Below, piece by piece: positions 1-13,600 of a DNA stretch of 64,000 nt. The translations under genes were made by a program, and so were the position numbers. The notes under the pieces were generated by a model. That model did not search any database. It was not told where the DNA came from and was given only the letters and a program-made list of their open reading frames with translations. Source of the stretch: Cruorifilaria tuberocauda (taxonomy: Eukaryota > Nematoda > Chromadorea > Rhabditida > Onchocercidae); contig JABVXU010000124.1 of the NCBI GenBank assembly GCA_013365365.1, positions 1-64,000 of the forward strand, given 5' to 3'. Position 1 is the first letter of the stretch, and each line of letters starts with the position of its first letter.

Positions 1-52
1 ATTATTATTATTATTCTTATTATTAATTATTAATTATTATTATTATTAGTAG
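1..52. repeat. ATT/ATTA microsatellite
   Basis: Imperfect (ATT)n and (ATTA)n run at the window edge. Similar ATT-rich sequence continues weakly to about base 180. Confidence 0.8.
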
Positions 53-2200
53 TTATTATTGTTATAATCATTATAATTGTAATAATTATTAACATTATTG
101 TTACTACTAACGTTGTTTTATTAATATTATTACTATTAATATTATTACTGAATTACTTGCAATGATAATTATTGTTAGCTATTATCAAACAATTATCATT
201 TTAAAATGTACGAAATCAAATGACTAATCTCTTCTTTCATATTAATTCATAGTAATTATCATTATAATTATTATCCATGATTGTTAATCATTCTAAGCTA
301 ATTAATTCACCTTTGTAACACACATTTCTTTACTTTAATATTTAGAAATACAAGCGAAAAAAACAAAATAAATTTCTTGCTTATATTCTCAATGCATTTT
401 TGCTTAATTGTTTTTTATTCAATTATTCTAATCGATTAATTTTTGATAAAACAATTCTTTTTTTCTGTTAACTGATCGGAAATATTACTTACTGTATATA
501 CTGTTAATAATGTAAGCTTATTAAAAGCTTAGAAAAGCAAAGGATTGGAAAAGAGTGAAAGTGAAAGTGAAAAAACGAAGAAAACTATTGGCTTCGTTTG
601 AAGTGATTACATTTTTTTTTTTTTTGGTTGATTTTCTGAAGATAATCTCGGATTCAATTAATCAAAGAATCCTGCCATTCTTTTTCATCTTATCCCATTG
701 CTTTTCTGTCTTTTTCCCCGTTAAAATTTTGTTCGAGAATTTCTCATAAACTTCATCATACGATAGATAAAAGTATTATCATTAACGTCATTCATTTGAA
801 AAAAAAAAAAAAACTTTCAATGGAAGTAATTCTTTCAAATAAAAAGTTATCATAGCAAATTGCTCGGCTATTAGCATACCTTTAATTATTAATGAGAAAA
901 GCTTAGCCACCATTTGGCTATAAATGATGAGAAGGAGAAAAATACTAGAATAAGTTTTTCTTTCTGAATTAGTTTAAATCCTACAAGTTTGAGTTAATAA
1001 TAATTATCATACTGAGCGAGTATTACGTGCATATTACGTGGTACATACATGTTATAAACCTAGACCTATTTCAGGCCAGCTTTTACACTAAAATTTCTCG
1101 TTTATGATGATATTTTGGGCTAATCGATTGATCATTTAGGCTGCTAATCGGTTACTTAATAATTTTTTAGTTCATTGGATGCTAAGAAATAATGATGAAA
1201 TACGTTATAATTATAAGTAATGGTAAATTAGTGAAAGTTTTGGTTATTGGCTGAAGAAAATAAGCCTAACCACCGTTTGGCTATAACTCATCACTAAACT
1301 AATAAAGATATTAAAATTGAAGTTTCTTTTTTTTTTGCAAGGATAGGCGAAAGGTATGTTTTATAAGAGAGATAACATCTGAGCGGGGAAATGATTAAGT
1401 GCAATAATTAATTAGTTTAGTGATGAAGGATAGAGTGAAAATAAAATAAAGAAGTCATGAGTTTCTTTCAGGAAAACAAAATAAAAGCTTTTTCCGAGTA
1501 AATTTTAAGCTATATTACAAAGGAAATAATGCAAATAGAAAATTAAATAAACAAAATTTATATGAAATTTACACAAACAAAACTTATCCATGTGAACAAC
1601 AAAAAAAAGAAAATTTCATTCAAATGAAATAATAATTTCATAATTTTAACTTAGAAATTTTTTTCAATAATTTAATTTTTTCATATATTTTTTTTTTCAT
1701 ATAATTTTTAATCGTTGAAAAATTAACTTAGAAATTATTATTATTATTTTTTCTTTTGCAAAATAGTCTAAGTAAAATCGAATAAATTAACAAAATTTCC
1801 ATCTGATCGATTGATTATATTAGATTTATAGCATAATTACGTAATTTTACTTAATAATTCACAATTCTTTTTGCCCAAAAAAGTAAGTTTACTTATAATT
1901 TTACTTAGTAATTCTTTTTGCCCAAAAAAAAAACAAATTTACTTATAAATTTTCTTTCGCTTTTTTTTTGAGAGAAAAATTTTTGGATAAAATATTTGTA
2001 ATTTTTTAGAAATTGAAATTTTTTCAATTTGAATGTTTTTAAAATGAAATATTTCCATTTTTCATTTCAATAGTTTTCTTTCCATCCTATTATAATCAAA
2101 CAAATATCTACAAGTTTCTCTTTCTTCTTTCTCTTCTCATTCTAAAATATAAAAGATAAAGAAATTGATAGCAAAAATGAAAAGAAAAACAGAGATAGTG

Positions 2201-2238
2201 AAAGAGAGAGAGGGAGAGAGAGAGGGAGAGAGGGAGGG
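2201..2238. repeat. GA-rich simple repeat
   Basis: Almost pure purine tract built of GAGA and GGGA units. The two long Ser/Leu-rich minus-strand open frames over it are translations of this tract and are not genes. Confidence 0.85.
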
Positions 2239-3390
2239 AAAAAAGAAATTCGATTATTGACAATGTGTGATAACTGAGAGTGATGAAATTTTGAAGATTT
2301 ATGAGAAGAGGCAAAAAAAAGAAAGAATTGATTTGAAATCAACTGGTTTCCTGTTTACGTAAACGATCGGTGCTTATCGCATTTGTATTACTTTATGTTG
2401 CATGGAGTATTTCATCATTTCCCTTTTCTTTATCTCTCTATAATACCATTGTTGCAATTTTTCCATCATTCATTATTATAATATAATTAAGTAAGTAAAG
2501 TTTAACTTAGCTAAGATTAATTAAACTCTCTCTCTCTCCCTATCGATCTATCTCTTTGATATTTGACAATGAAGAATTGAATCTATCACATATACTCTTC
2601 AATATTTAATATTTCAAGACTTAATTTTAGAAATTAAAAAAACTTCAAACTGCAAAATCTATAAAGATAAGTTAGTAGCCTTAATTATTGACATATTTAT
2701 GTCTCAAATTAATTCACAGCCAGAGAATTTAAATGTAATTTTTAGACATAATTTCATCAAAATAAAATCAACAGTTATTTCTCATTTCTTTACAGTAGAA
2801 TAGATATTTGCGTAGCTTAATAGGTAATTTCTAGCTTTCAAAATGTAGCAGAACATTTACTTATCTAAGTTTCATTAAGCTTTGCAATTACTTATCCAAG
2901 CTTCATTAGGCTTTGCAATTTTAACATTCATAAAACTGAACTAATAGCAATCAAAGTAAAAAAAAAAGCTAATTTGATAAGCGATATGGTGGTCTGAACG
3001 GAATTTTTTTAAGTAAAAAAACATAAATAATAAGACTAAATGTCTAAATAACTAACAGAGGGGGGGGAGGGAGGTGGTGATCATGAAAATCAGAAAAAAA
3101 GTTATATCATCTGAAAGTAAGTAATGATTACAAATAGATGATGACATCCTATGTTTCATTTAAGAAGCATATATTAAATTATCAATCAAAGACTGGAATT
3201 TCAAAAAAAAAAAAGCAAAAATTGAAAAGTGCAGTAATAAATTTTTTTTTTCTTTGAAATGATTATTTTTATCAAATTGAAATTTTAATCTAATCGTATT
3301 AATATCATTAAAACATACTTCAACTTGATAAACTAATAATGAAAAATGAAAGCGATGGAAGATTTCTATGTTTACATGAGATGAAAACAA

Positions 3391-3408
3391 TATATATATA
3401 TATATATA
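3391..3408. repeat. (TA)9 microsatellite
   Basis: Pure TA dinucleotide run. Confidence 0.85.
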
Positions 3409-3770
3409 CATGTTTGTCACATTCAATTATCTTTAATCAATAATTCATTCTCCCCAAAGAATATTCATCCATCTCTCATAATCACTATACCTCATGTTAA
3501 ATAAACAATTAAGAAATGCCTGGATTGTTAATTCAAAGTTAATAAAACTAGAATAAGGAAAAAAAGAAGAAAAAAAGGAGAAAAAAAAATAGTTGAATGG
3601 AATTTTTTAAAAAATAATGAAGAATGAGAGAAAGAGAATAAAACGAAAAAAAAAAGATAGTAGAAAAGAAAGAGTTGATTAAAAATTATCTGCATAAAAA
3701 TGAATCAAATACTAATAACTTGCCAAATGTATTTCTTTTCAAATAGACAAAAGAGATAATAAGAATAGGC

Positions 3771-4072
3771 TTTTTTTTCTAAGTTACAAAAAAATTTCTT
3801 TCTAAGTTTTGGAAACTATAATGAAAAGCCTATCGATATATCATATCATAACGATTCTTTTTGATATTTTTGTTTCTGAGAAATACTCATTTCTATTTCA
3901 TTTTTGGATAGATTTCTTTTCTAAGCTGGAAAAAAGTTTTTTCTTAGTTTTTTTCCAAGTTAATTTTTGCAAGCTATAATGAAAGTCTATCAATACACTA
4001 TTATATCGTAATGATCCTTTTTAATATTTTTCTTTTGAAAAATGCGCTCATTTCTATTTTATTTTATTTTAT
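3771..4072. repeat. Diverged tandem duplication, about 150 bp unit
   Basis: Two adjacent blocks, about 3771-3908 and 3917-4072, share the same order of landmarks: TTTTCTAAG, then CTATAATGAAA, CTATC, ATATCATA/ATATCGTA, ACGATTC/ATGATCC, TTTTTGATATTTTT/TTTTTAATATTTTT, and CTCATTTCTATTT. This is an old local duplication with no coding content. Confidence 0.65.
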
Positions 4073-5400
4073 ACTAAATTACTGCAATTCGAAGCAAAAT
4101 CTCATTACCATTAAATTTTAATTTAAAAAAAAAACCTTAATTAGAAAATCTTTTTCTTAATCAAATAGATATTGTATGAAATATATTTTTTTAGTTGAAA
4201 AATGAGCTATAAATTAATTCTTTGTTTGACATGTTAAATCAATGCATTAGAGATAGAAGAAATATTGAATAATGAAAAATGAAAAATGAATTTATAGCGT
4301 ATCAATTGAAAGATTAAATGATACATGACAACAAGTATAATTTTATTGATTAACTTTATGATAGTTTAGAATAACTTACTAAAACTACCACTACTACTAC
4401 TTACTACTTACTTAACTTTATGATAATTTAGGATAACTCACTAATTAGTCATTTGGGATTGCTATTTAAAACAATTCAAATATCCTTAGATAAATGATTG
4501 TCATTATAATGCTAATAGTATTTCTATTCTTGCGACAAATGTTACACTCGAAATATAACCAAAAATTTTTAATTTCGACGAAAAAAAAATGACAATTATG
4601 GTAACGAATTTCATTTCTTACCAAAATTTTTTAAATATTATTCTTTGGATATTAGCTGTTAAGGATTTCTGCATTTATTTCAAGATTTACATATCAAAGT
4701 TGAAAAATAACTATAATGTACACAATTCTTTAATTTAATAATATTGGAATTCAGACTTTTCTGATGGTTCCTCAGTGTTAAATCTTGTTTTCATACTATT
4801 TGCGCGTACATGTATACAATAAAGAAATTGAACTGTTTTTCGTTAATTTATCCTGGTTAAATGATATCCAATCTTGTTTTTATACTTTTGACTAGTATAT
4901 GGTTTATTGTATAACATAGATTAGATGCTATTAACTTCTTATATAGGAGATCGTTTATAACTAATTGATTAATTGAAGATGAAAAGTTCACCTTATTAAT
5001 TTAATTATATTCATCATTCCATTTCTCATACTTATCGCTGTTCTACTAAATACTTTATCCGATATCGTGAATAAAAAAATCTAAACCTAAGATTAAATCG
5101 ATTAAATGCAGAAAGAAGTATTCGTATTGTCTCAACCTCGCATATCAAACCATATCCAACAGGATTAGCAGATACTTCTGGAGATTTAAATATTTGAAAT
5201 TTTTATTTTCTTTACTGTACAGAAAATAACAGAAACCTACATAACTATTTAAAACTTAGCTCAACAGAGTAAAATTCTTTTGATTATTCTTGAAAAAGTA
5301 ACTTACACAAACAATAGTGAGCTGTATTATTAACACTAATTGTAAGAAACGGCACCAAAACTCCTATTTCATTTCTACGTTTCTATGCTAAACTATAAAA

Positions 5401-5439
5401 ATAAAAAAGCATAACGGATTCTCCATTATGCTTTTTTAT
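5401..5439. other. Near-perfect inverted repeat (hairpin) beyond the SHPRH 3' end
   Basis: Left arm ATAAAAAAGCATAACGGA (5401-5418), loop TTC, right arm TCCATTATGCTTTTTTAT (5422-5439): 17 of 18 positions pair. It lies about 135 bp past the SHPRH stop codon, next to A/T runs giving AATAAA-like signals on the minus strand. It may act in 3'-end formation of SHPRH or be a remnant of a small palindromic element; the sequence alone does not decide. Confidence 0.6.
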
Positions 5440-5575
5440 TTTTTATTTTTCAACATTTTTATCGTCAAATGAATATAAATTAGCTAAAAATTGTTAAATA
5501 AAATTAAAATACAGAAGAGATCCAAAATCAATGAGAACAATGGATTGATATCACAGTGCTGCATTTAGTCAAAAA

Positions 5576-7630
5576 TTATTCTTCACATATAACGTCATCA
5601 TCATTACCTTTCATATCTGAAAATTACATAAAAATTACAAATTTGATTGTGATAATTTCTTGTTATATCCTTTAGTGAAAAATCATTAAAGAAATAAGAT
5701 GATTAATATTCAGCAGTAATTAATGAGGAACAAAAATGTAAGCTGCATTCACTGAAACGCGATATAAGAAAAACAGTATCATCATAATCTATTAAACAAA
5801 AACTTATTGAGGATAATTAGTAATAATCCGTAAAAAAAAACAACAAACCAAGAAGATGCACAATATTTTGTACTGTCCAATCTTTATCCTGATCTTGAGA
5901 ATACTTGTAATAAATTTGCTCTTCAATGGAACCGTAAACTACAAAGTGATGTACCATCATTTCCTTTTTTTGACCAATCCGATCAATTCTACCTATCGCC
6001 TATGAAACATCATCGAAGTCATAACTGATGTGTGCAATCAAAAATTGAACTACATTATTATCATGAAATATTTATTGCTAAATAATGGTAAAATGATGAG
6101 TAATCAACCAAATTTCATCAAAATCGAATTTCATAACACAATTATCAAGATTCCATTTCCTACAGATTTCAAAATTTAAACCAATGGTTAAGATCTTACT
6201 TGAGCAATTTGAGAAACATCCATTTGTGGCTCCACAAATATTATATTATTGGAAGCAGTAAGATTCAAACCACGTGCACCCGAACTCATCGGCATAACAA
6301 GCAGCTGAAAGAGAACTCTTTACATCGATTGAAAAAAAACAACAAAAATAAACAATGACACTTTTATAGAATAATCATTGTATAAAAAGAAGCCTCTAAA
6401 ATGTATGAAAAGAATGTTTATTTAAATATCGATATATATAATTTCTTTATAATTTAAAAAGTAGCTTGCTTCAATTTCGGGTTTTAACCGGAAATCAGCG
6501 AGAATTTTTTGTCGATTTGTCCCTAAGAAGTTCCGAAAATTGATATTATTTTCGGATAACACACAACAAAGTGGGTTAATAAGCATTGAAAGGGACGTAA
6601 ACAACAATGTTTTCGATGTCGGATCACGCAAGCGAATTGACTTGATACGTCGTATTATGGCATCAACCTAAATTTTTGAATTGCTTGTAGCGCTATATCG
6701 ATGTTGATTCCCTCAGTAACTCAAGATTTATTCTTACAATATAGATTATGGTTTTTATTTCAAATAAATTTTTTTTTGAAAAAATTTCCATTATTCCAGC
6801 ATCACTCAGAAAAACAGTGCAAATACGAAGCATTAAAACCCTGTAATGCATTTCCGTCTGCACAGTTCAATTCCGCAAACAATCTCGGATTATAATCAAG
6901 CTTGAAATAAAGATAGCAAAGGTTTAACCTTAACAGAAACACTTCTTTTTAATTGTATATTTGGCACATCGAGCAAATGAATGTTTTTTTCTGATGCTTT
7001 ACTTTGCACATACGAAACCTGACTAATATTGGTTGTAGCTCGACATACAGCACAAACGAGTAGTGAATCGTTCCTAAAAATTGTACTACCTCTAAAAAAA
7101 CAAACGAGCAAAGTTTTTAAATAATTAGAACTGTTAATGAGTTTTATTAACGCTGCACAGTCATCACCTTCATCATTAGTGAGTTCATAACTGTACAATG
7201 ACAGAGCTCATTAAGCTATGCAAATTATTTTATGCTCCCAGTAGTAGAGCAATATAAATGCTTTCCTATTTAACAAAGCAAAACATGTTGCATCGATGAT
7301 AAATCGTATCTTTGACGCTGCATCGAAAATCGCATCGTCTTGTAAGAATAGATAAGTACAGGAATTACTGAATTATTAAAAACGAATGAATTCCATAATC
7401 AATCGAAATTAAATCGTCAAAATCGATTACCGTCTAGTAATCCGATTAAAACATGAAACGCAAAGATAATGAGCACAAGGATAGACAATCCACGCATCTC
7501 TTACGGTTGTTAAGCATATTGGACAATCATGCGTTTGTTGGGAACGTAAATTTGACAAATAACGTAATTTGGCCAAACAACGAGATTGTTTCAGCTTTTC
7601 CAATTCTAGTGCATTTAAATCACTTTGACG
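5576..7630 (-). other. SHPRH: SHPRH exons 26-31 (RING and helicase C-terminal half)
   Basis: Exons: 7431-7630, 6929-7091, 6470-6667, 6200-6304, 5849-5999, 5576-5616. Exon 26 carries the first RING pairs (CPIC, CAHYLCVSC) and exon 27 the last (CAVC). Exons 28-30 hold the helicase C half with LLVMPMSSGARGLNL and AIGRIDRIGQKK. Exon 31 adds an acidic tail and the TAA stop at 5578-5576. Exon 28 ends at 6470 before a GC donor (GCAAGC): no GT exists in the following 50 bases before the frame closes. Confidence 0.9.
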
Positions 7631-10600
7631 CTGAAATTTACGCTTTTATGTAGTGGAAATAACGAAAAAATGGTAAAACTAACGAATTTCTGTAAAAAAT
7701 TACTAATATTTCACTCACCATTTGTTATCGATAGTAAAAAACAAAAAAATTTGCAGATATTCTAAGAAACCTTATTGTTTTCTGTTCCTTGAATAATTAA
7801 ATTAATAGGCAGACGTGAGCCGTATTTCGATACATCATCCACTGCTGCATATTGTAAGCGAAGTTTACATTGGCGAATCTCATCACTGAAGAAACGCAAT
7901 GTGAAAAAAAGATATATAGAGACTAAATTAGAAAAAAATACGTTCTCTAATTCTATATTTCGCTTTACTAACTGAAATAACGATCATGAAATAATTTTCT
8001 TTCCTTTCCACTTTTTTTGCTTTTTCTATCTTTATATTTCTCGGACTCAATAAACTCGTCATAAGAGTACGATATTAACATGCACAGATTTATCTCTGAT
8101 AGATGAGTAACCACATTCAGAATATATTCAAGCTATCATCAGTGAATTGCTCATAAGCCTTTAAAATACCGATAGTGAATATTTGTATTTAGATTTTTTA
8201 ACGAAAGCTTAAGGATTCAAAATTGAAATCCAAAAAATTAGCAAACATTTTAGCAGCATATTCATTTGCAGAAGCGTAGAGTCGTTTTGAAAGAGCCAAT
8301 AAAGTCTTGAACTCTTCCAATTGTGCAATTGTTTCTTTGCCTAATCCAATCAGATCACATTGCATTCCTTTTTGCATTCGAATAAGTGTACCCAAAAAAG
8401 TTCGAATGATTATCTCAAGACTTGATATCTTCTGCTCTCCAGCTGTACCTGCTTCATCAGCATCTGGATCCTTGCTGCAATATCAACTTTTTCAAGGCCA
8501 CTTTTATTCCGGATACTTTTCCATCTCGAACGATAAAGATCACAAATTTCTTCCAGAACTTCAGTAAAAAAGTTCTAATTTCAAACATCATTCAGCATAA
8601 ATTTTCTAATCTACCAAAATTTCCGGTCTTATATTCCATTTCGATAAGGCAATGACAAAGCACTTTAATTTAACGAAAAAATGTACGCGTTGGAGAGTAT
8701 ATGAAATAAAAAAGCTTAAATCTGCAAAAATATACGATATTTCAAGAACAAAACTTACGACGTTTTTGAACCTCTAATGAAAAGCAAGGATTCCAATTGA
8801 CTAATTTGCTTATTGCATATGCACAGCGAGCAACTGAAAAACAAAAATAAAATAAATTTCATTACGCCACCAGTTTTATGTTCTTCTTTCTGCAAGAATA
8901 GCTTCATAACTACATGAAGGATAGTCGAATTTAAATAATTTAATTGCAAAATTACAAGATTGCAATGTATCTTAGTGAAAAATTATTCCGATATAAGATG
9001 TTATGTCTCAGATATTGCTTTCAGCAATAATAATATGTATAAATCAACAAAATGGTGAACCAATGGAGAGAAACATTTACTTCTTTGACAATTTGTCATT
9101 AGGCGGTGAAAAATGGCATGCAATTATAGCTTCCAGGATGACAACCCATTTTTCCTCCATAATATTATTCATAGTAATTTTTTTCGTTTCCGACAGTACT
9201 TTCTTAGCGCAGTCGATTAGTTCATCCCATCGCCTTACTACATACAAATTTATACCTAACAAAGTTGAAGCCCTGCAAAATTTTACAACGAATTTCCATA
9301 AACACATTACCCAGACTTTCGGATTTTTGAATTGAATGAATTATGAACGCACAAAAAATTGAATAGACCACACAAAATTTTTTAAGGTAAAAGGAAAAAA
9401 AAACCGTACGGAACGCTCGGCATCCCGTTATTCTCGAGCGCGGTTCGAATAGCATCAATGAAAAGATGTTGCTGTCCAGTTACTAAATTGATTGCTTCAC
9501 ATAACCATCCAATACTTGATTTTGCCTTAAAAAAATTGTTTAAAAAAGTAAATTAGTGATGCTAAGGTTAAAAAGTCATGCAAAAGAAATGAATAATATT
9601 ATTATTAGTAAAATTTTGCAGGGCTAACACTGTGACTTTTGGGACTTTGACGACCAATCAAATAAGGTTTAGCTCAAAACGAATATAAAAGGAAATTTTT
9701 CATCATTATTACCACTACTATTCACTTCTTCCATGCTCTACCAAATGTTACAATTAGAATTTTGAAATCCTACAGTTCAAAGTCAAAACATCTATAATAT
9801 ACCAGTATTAGTACTCGAATATATATATACATTAATTTGCCAGATAATGGTAAATCTTATAAGAAAACTACCTTTGACAAAGTAGCTTGATATTTTAAGA
9901 AAGACTCGTTAACAGCAACATATGATTGCGTCAAATTTGATACGGTTTGTTCAGTATAACCCGTAAAAGCCAAATTCAACTATAAAAAAATGGTGAAACC
10001 GAAGGAACATTTATCAAATATTATAAATTAATCCCTTTAACTACTCTTGACCCCAGTATAAAATTCACTGAACATATCAACTTTGAATTATAAACAAACC
10101 TGAGCTTCAGCTTCTTTTTGATTAATACCTCGCACCTCAATATCCTTCTTTTGCAAGTCCAAAATGGCAGAAAATATATGGATTTGTTGCAACCTGTCAG
10201 ACCTCAACTGCCTATAAAATTTATTACCATAACCAAACAAGTAATAGTAAATAATGAAATCTATAATGCTTATAATAAAATAACCTATAAGCGCATCTTG
10301 ATCCTTTCAATTCAAGTTTGATATTCATTTGATCCAATTCCTTCATTGCACTGATCGCACCACTATAATATTTCGCAGCCTTAACTTCGTTTTCACAAAG
10401 CCATTCTAATCCGGCCAGACCTTTAAAAGAACGAAGCTGATAATAATGATAAACGAAAAGAAATCATACACACTATAAATCTGAAACAATCAAGATTTAG
10501 GAAAGTGAAACTTTTGATTTAAAAATTTTTGAAAACTTCAAAATCAGAAATGCTTACCACAATAATACATCAATATATTCCGCTGATGAACTTCAACTTG

Positions 10601-13600
10601 CTGTGTTGAGATTCGGAATAGTTCCTCTTGCAAACTCTCTTCCGTATTAACATTAGCCTTTGACTGTAATGAATTACAACCGATGAAACAATTTCTAAGG
10701 AGAATAAAATTTAGTCCATTAAGTAAATAGAAGTTTCGGAAAACGGAATCTTTATAAACTTACCTCTTGGCAACGAAGACTAGGGAAAACGATAAATTTG
10801 CGTAATGCTTGCAAAGGCTCCATTAATTTTTCGAAATCTTTTCCATGAAGTGATAAAATTGGAGTACTCAAATCATACAAGCAAGGCATATAACGAACTG
10901 AAATTCAATAAAGCTAACTTTGAGATGATTCATAAACAAAGATTATAAAACGCTGTGGAAAAGTATAATTTCTACCATGGAGATAAATCTAATTAAATTA
11001 TGAACATCATAGAACGGAAAATTATCATTATTCATTGGAATTTTAAAATTAAGCGCAAATTTATTACAGTTTCTAATCATTTCTAACCTTTCAAGCGACA
11101 ACTCGATAAAGTTGCACGATAAAATTGCTCCTCAATAGGTGTAAATCGCAAAACAGTCAAATTGCTACTTTTTGACGGCAAAAGCATCTAAATATATTAA
11201 AATTATCACTTGCAAATGACTTTTATAGTTTTTTTAACTCAAATTATAAATATAAGTGGTAAAATAGGAAATTTCCGTTCCATTACCTGATCACTAACAG
11301 TTTTTTTCGTGTTCCTCCACATTATTTTCGAAAATAAATCAGAAATTGGTTTTTTAATACCAATTTGATACAGATTCATCAATGCATTACGCCACCAACA
11401 TTCATTCCGGAACGGCTTTATCCTCAGAAATCGCACAAGACCATATAAATCTGCAGATTTGTTTTTAATTGTCATTCTATATCAATTCCAAATAAATGAA
11501 GCAGGATTTTTAATCGAAAAGTTATTTAAAATTAGACGTGCCTTGCACCGAATTAGTGATCGGTGTACCTGTAATACACCAACGATTTACGGCTTTAAGA
11601 CCATCGCACATTAATGCTACTGAACATGATGTACTTTCTACCATTTGCGCCTCATCAATGCAAATCTAATAATAATGTAATCATTAGTACAGATACTATA
11701 AGTGATCAAATTGCTAGGCAGATATAATGAAAAAGTTAATTAAGGAAGAAGAAAAGAAAGAAAATTGGTGACTTAATAACAGTAATGTGCAATTTGCAGC
11801 TATTTCAAATGAGAGATATAGAACATTTGAAAAGTATCAAAATAGTGAAAGGCAAATTCAAAGATAATTAAGAACAACATTTCACATAGGATATAACTTA
11901 CACGCCACCATTCCACATCCAATAGTGGAGTGGGAGCAATGTGATGTCTTTTGCCGTGCCGTAAAGAATCTGGAAAATAAATGATACTTGAAAATACCCA
12001 TCCGAAAAGTGTTATGAAGATCTAAAGCTTGCAGGACTCGCTCTTTGAACAATTAGGAGGTGTCAAGTGTGTAATGATTCAAATTCTTATTTACAGTACA
12101 ATGATAACAGTAGTATAATGAAAACAAAGTCAGAACAATTTATCAAGCTCAATTCTATTTTATTTAAACATGAAAATTCTTTTCATATTGAATAGGATCG
12201 GAATGAAATGCTTAAGCTACTAATGCATTTGAAAGCTTTAATTATTTGCTAAACTGTTCCCTACATCATATTCATGAATATAAGCAGATGAACCTTTTTA
12301 AAGACCTTTCAAAAGCTTATTTCATAAACAAAAACTGAACGGAAAAAAAATGAACAGCAACTTACCCAGTCTTGGACGAGCTTCTACAAAATATACTTCC
12401 TGTCGAAGAGTTTCAAAAGAGCAGATGACAACATCCTGAGTTGCCAGATATTCTGGATGTTTGTAACCATCATTAATTAATCCTCGATACATCTGAAATA
12501 CTGATTTTTGGAGTAAAATACGAAATTTTCAAATGATAAATAAAGCTAACAATAAGTATAGAATTTCAACGAAAAGAAGTAACAAAATTAAATTAAAACT
12601 CTCGTCAAAACTGTAAAATTGCAAACGAAATTTTCAAATAAATTTGTCCACTTTCACTCATTCGCTTCTCCTACACTTTCAAAATCATTAAGTGTGCAAT
12701 AATTTTTGGTAAACAACAAATAAAAACTAAAGAACAAAAGATCAAGAGAAAATATACATCAATTTTAATATCATCGCGGATATGTCGCTTCAGTTCTTCA
12801 TACCACTGATGACAAATTGTCGATGGTGCAATAATAAGTGTACTTTTAACTGGATACACATTTTCCTATAACCATCACAGCATATGCGATAAGACCGGTT
12901 TTCAGATTATAATTAAATTTCGGTTCCTTTTTATACATTCAATTTTTTACTAATAAAAAAAATTTGAAATCATGAAAACTACTCTAATACAATCTATGAA
13001 ATACTTAAAACATTATCACCATACCTTTCCATGAATACATTCCGGACATAAGAAGGGAATGCCATGAGAAGGAAATCGATCCCAATATACTCGTTCCTGA
13101 GAACAAATTGTGGAACATGCCGTACAAGTTATGGTCAGTGGTTCTAGTATACTATTTTTCCCTTTGCACCTCTTTGGATTCATGAATTCCAAATTATCAT
13201 AACAAAACATTCGACGATATCTCGAATTTATCTGGCAAATAATAGAACGTCATAACTGTAGAATTAAGAACTTGTGCAATTTGATAACTGATATTTGTAA
13301 TGCAATCAGTTCTAGTTCCGTTATTTAACTTGTTGTCGGAAAAAAGTTTCTTCTTTTTTGGTTTTGCATGATAAGACAATGGATTTATGAGACAAGAAAA
13401 TCACGTCGCAATGTATGTATTATTATCGTTCTATTGAATCCTAATTGATTATCAGTTATATTTACATTTATCACAATGAAGGTATTCAGCAAGCAGGCAA
13501 ATATGATCATAAATGTATGTTGTAATATATCTATCATTATCGTTCTATCGAAAATATCCTTACTTTATCCTGCAATGCTAAATATCCATCGGTCGCAGCC

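Larger units (their letters stand above)
1..5400. other. Gene-free, repeat-rich intergenic region
   Basis: I see no coding region here. The longest open frames are low-complexity (poly-F/S/L/K) translations of A/T-rich or GA-rich DNA with no family resemblance. The region holds an ATT microsatellite, a GA tract, a TA run, a diverged tandem duplication and several A/T homopolymers, listed separately where clear. It lies downstream of the SHPRH 3' end. Whatever gene lies to the left is outside the window. Confidence 0.7.

Noticed and set aside
2108..2342. Overlapping Ser/Leu-rich minus-strand frames
   Set aside because: They arise from the GA-rich tract and A/T-rich flanks.
8475..8567. Protein-like minus-strand frame VLEEICDLYRSRWKS in SHPRH intron 23
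   Set aside because: It would need an internal exon 23 donor and then runs to a stop without rejoining the conserved frame. It could give a truncated isoform but is not part of the main product.
13197..13379. Lys-rich minus-strand frame (HAKPKKKKL...) upstream of the SHPRH PHD-like exon
   Set aside because: No usable acceptor precedes it in frame (a TGA and no AG), and exon 9 joins exon 8 in phase from the TTTGCCAG at 13232-13239. Treated as intron.
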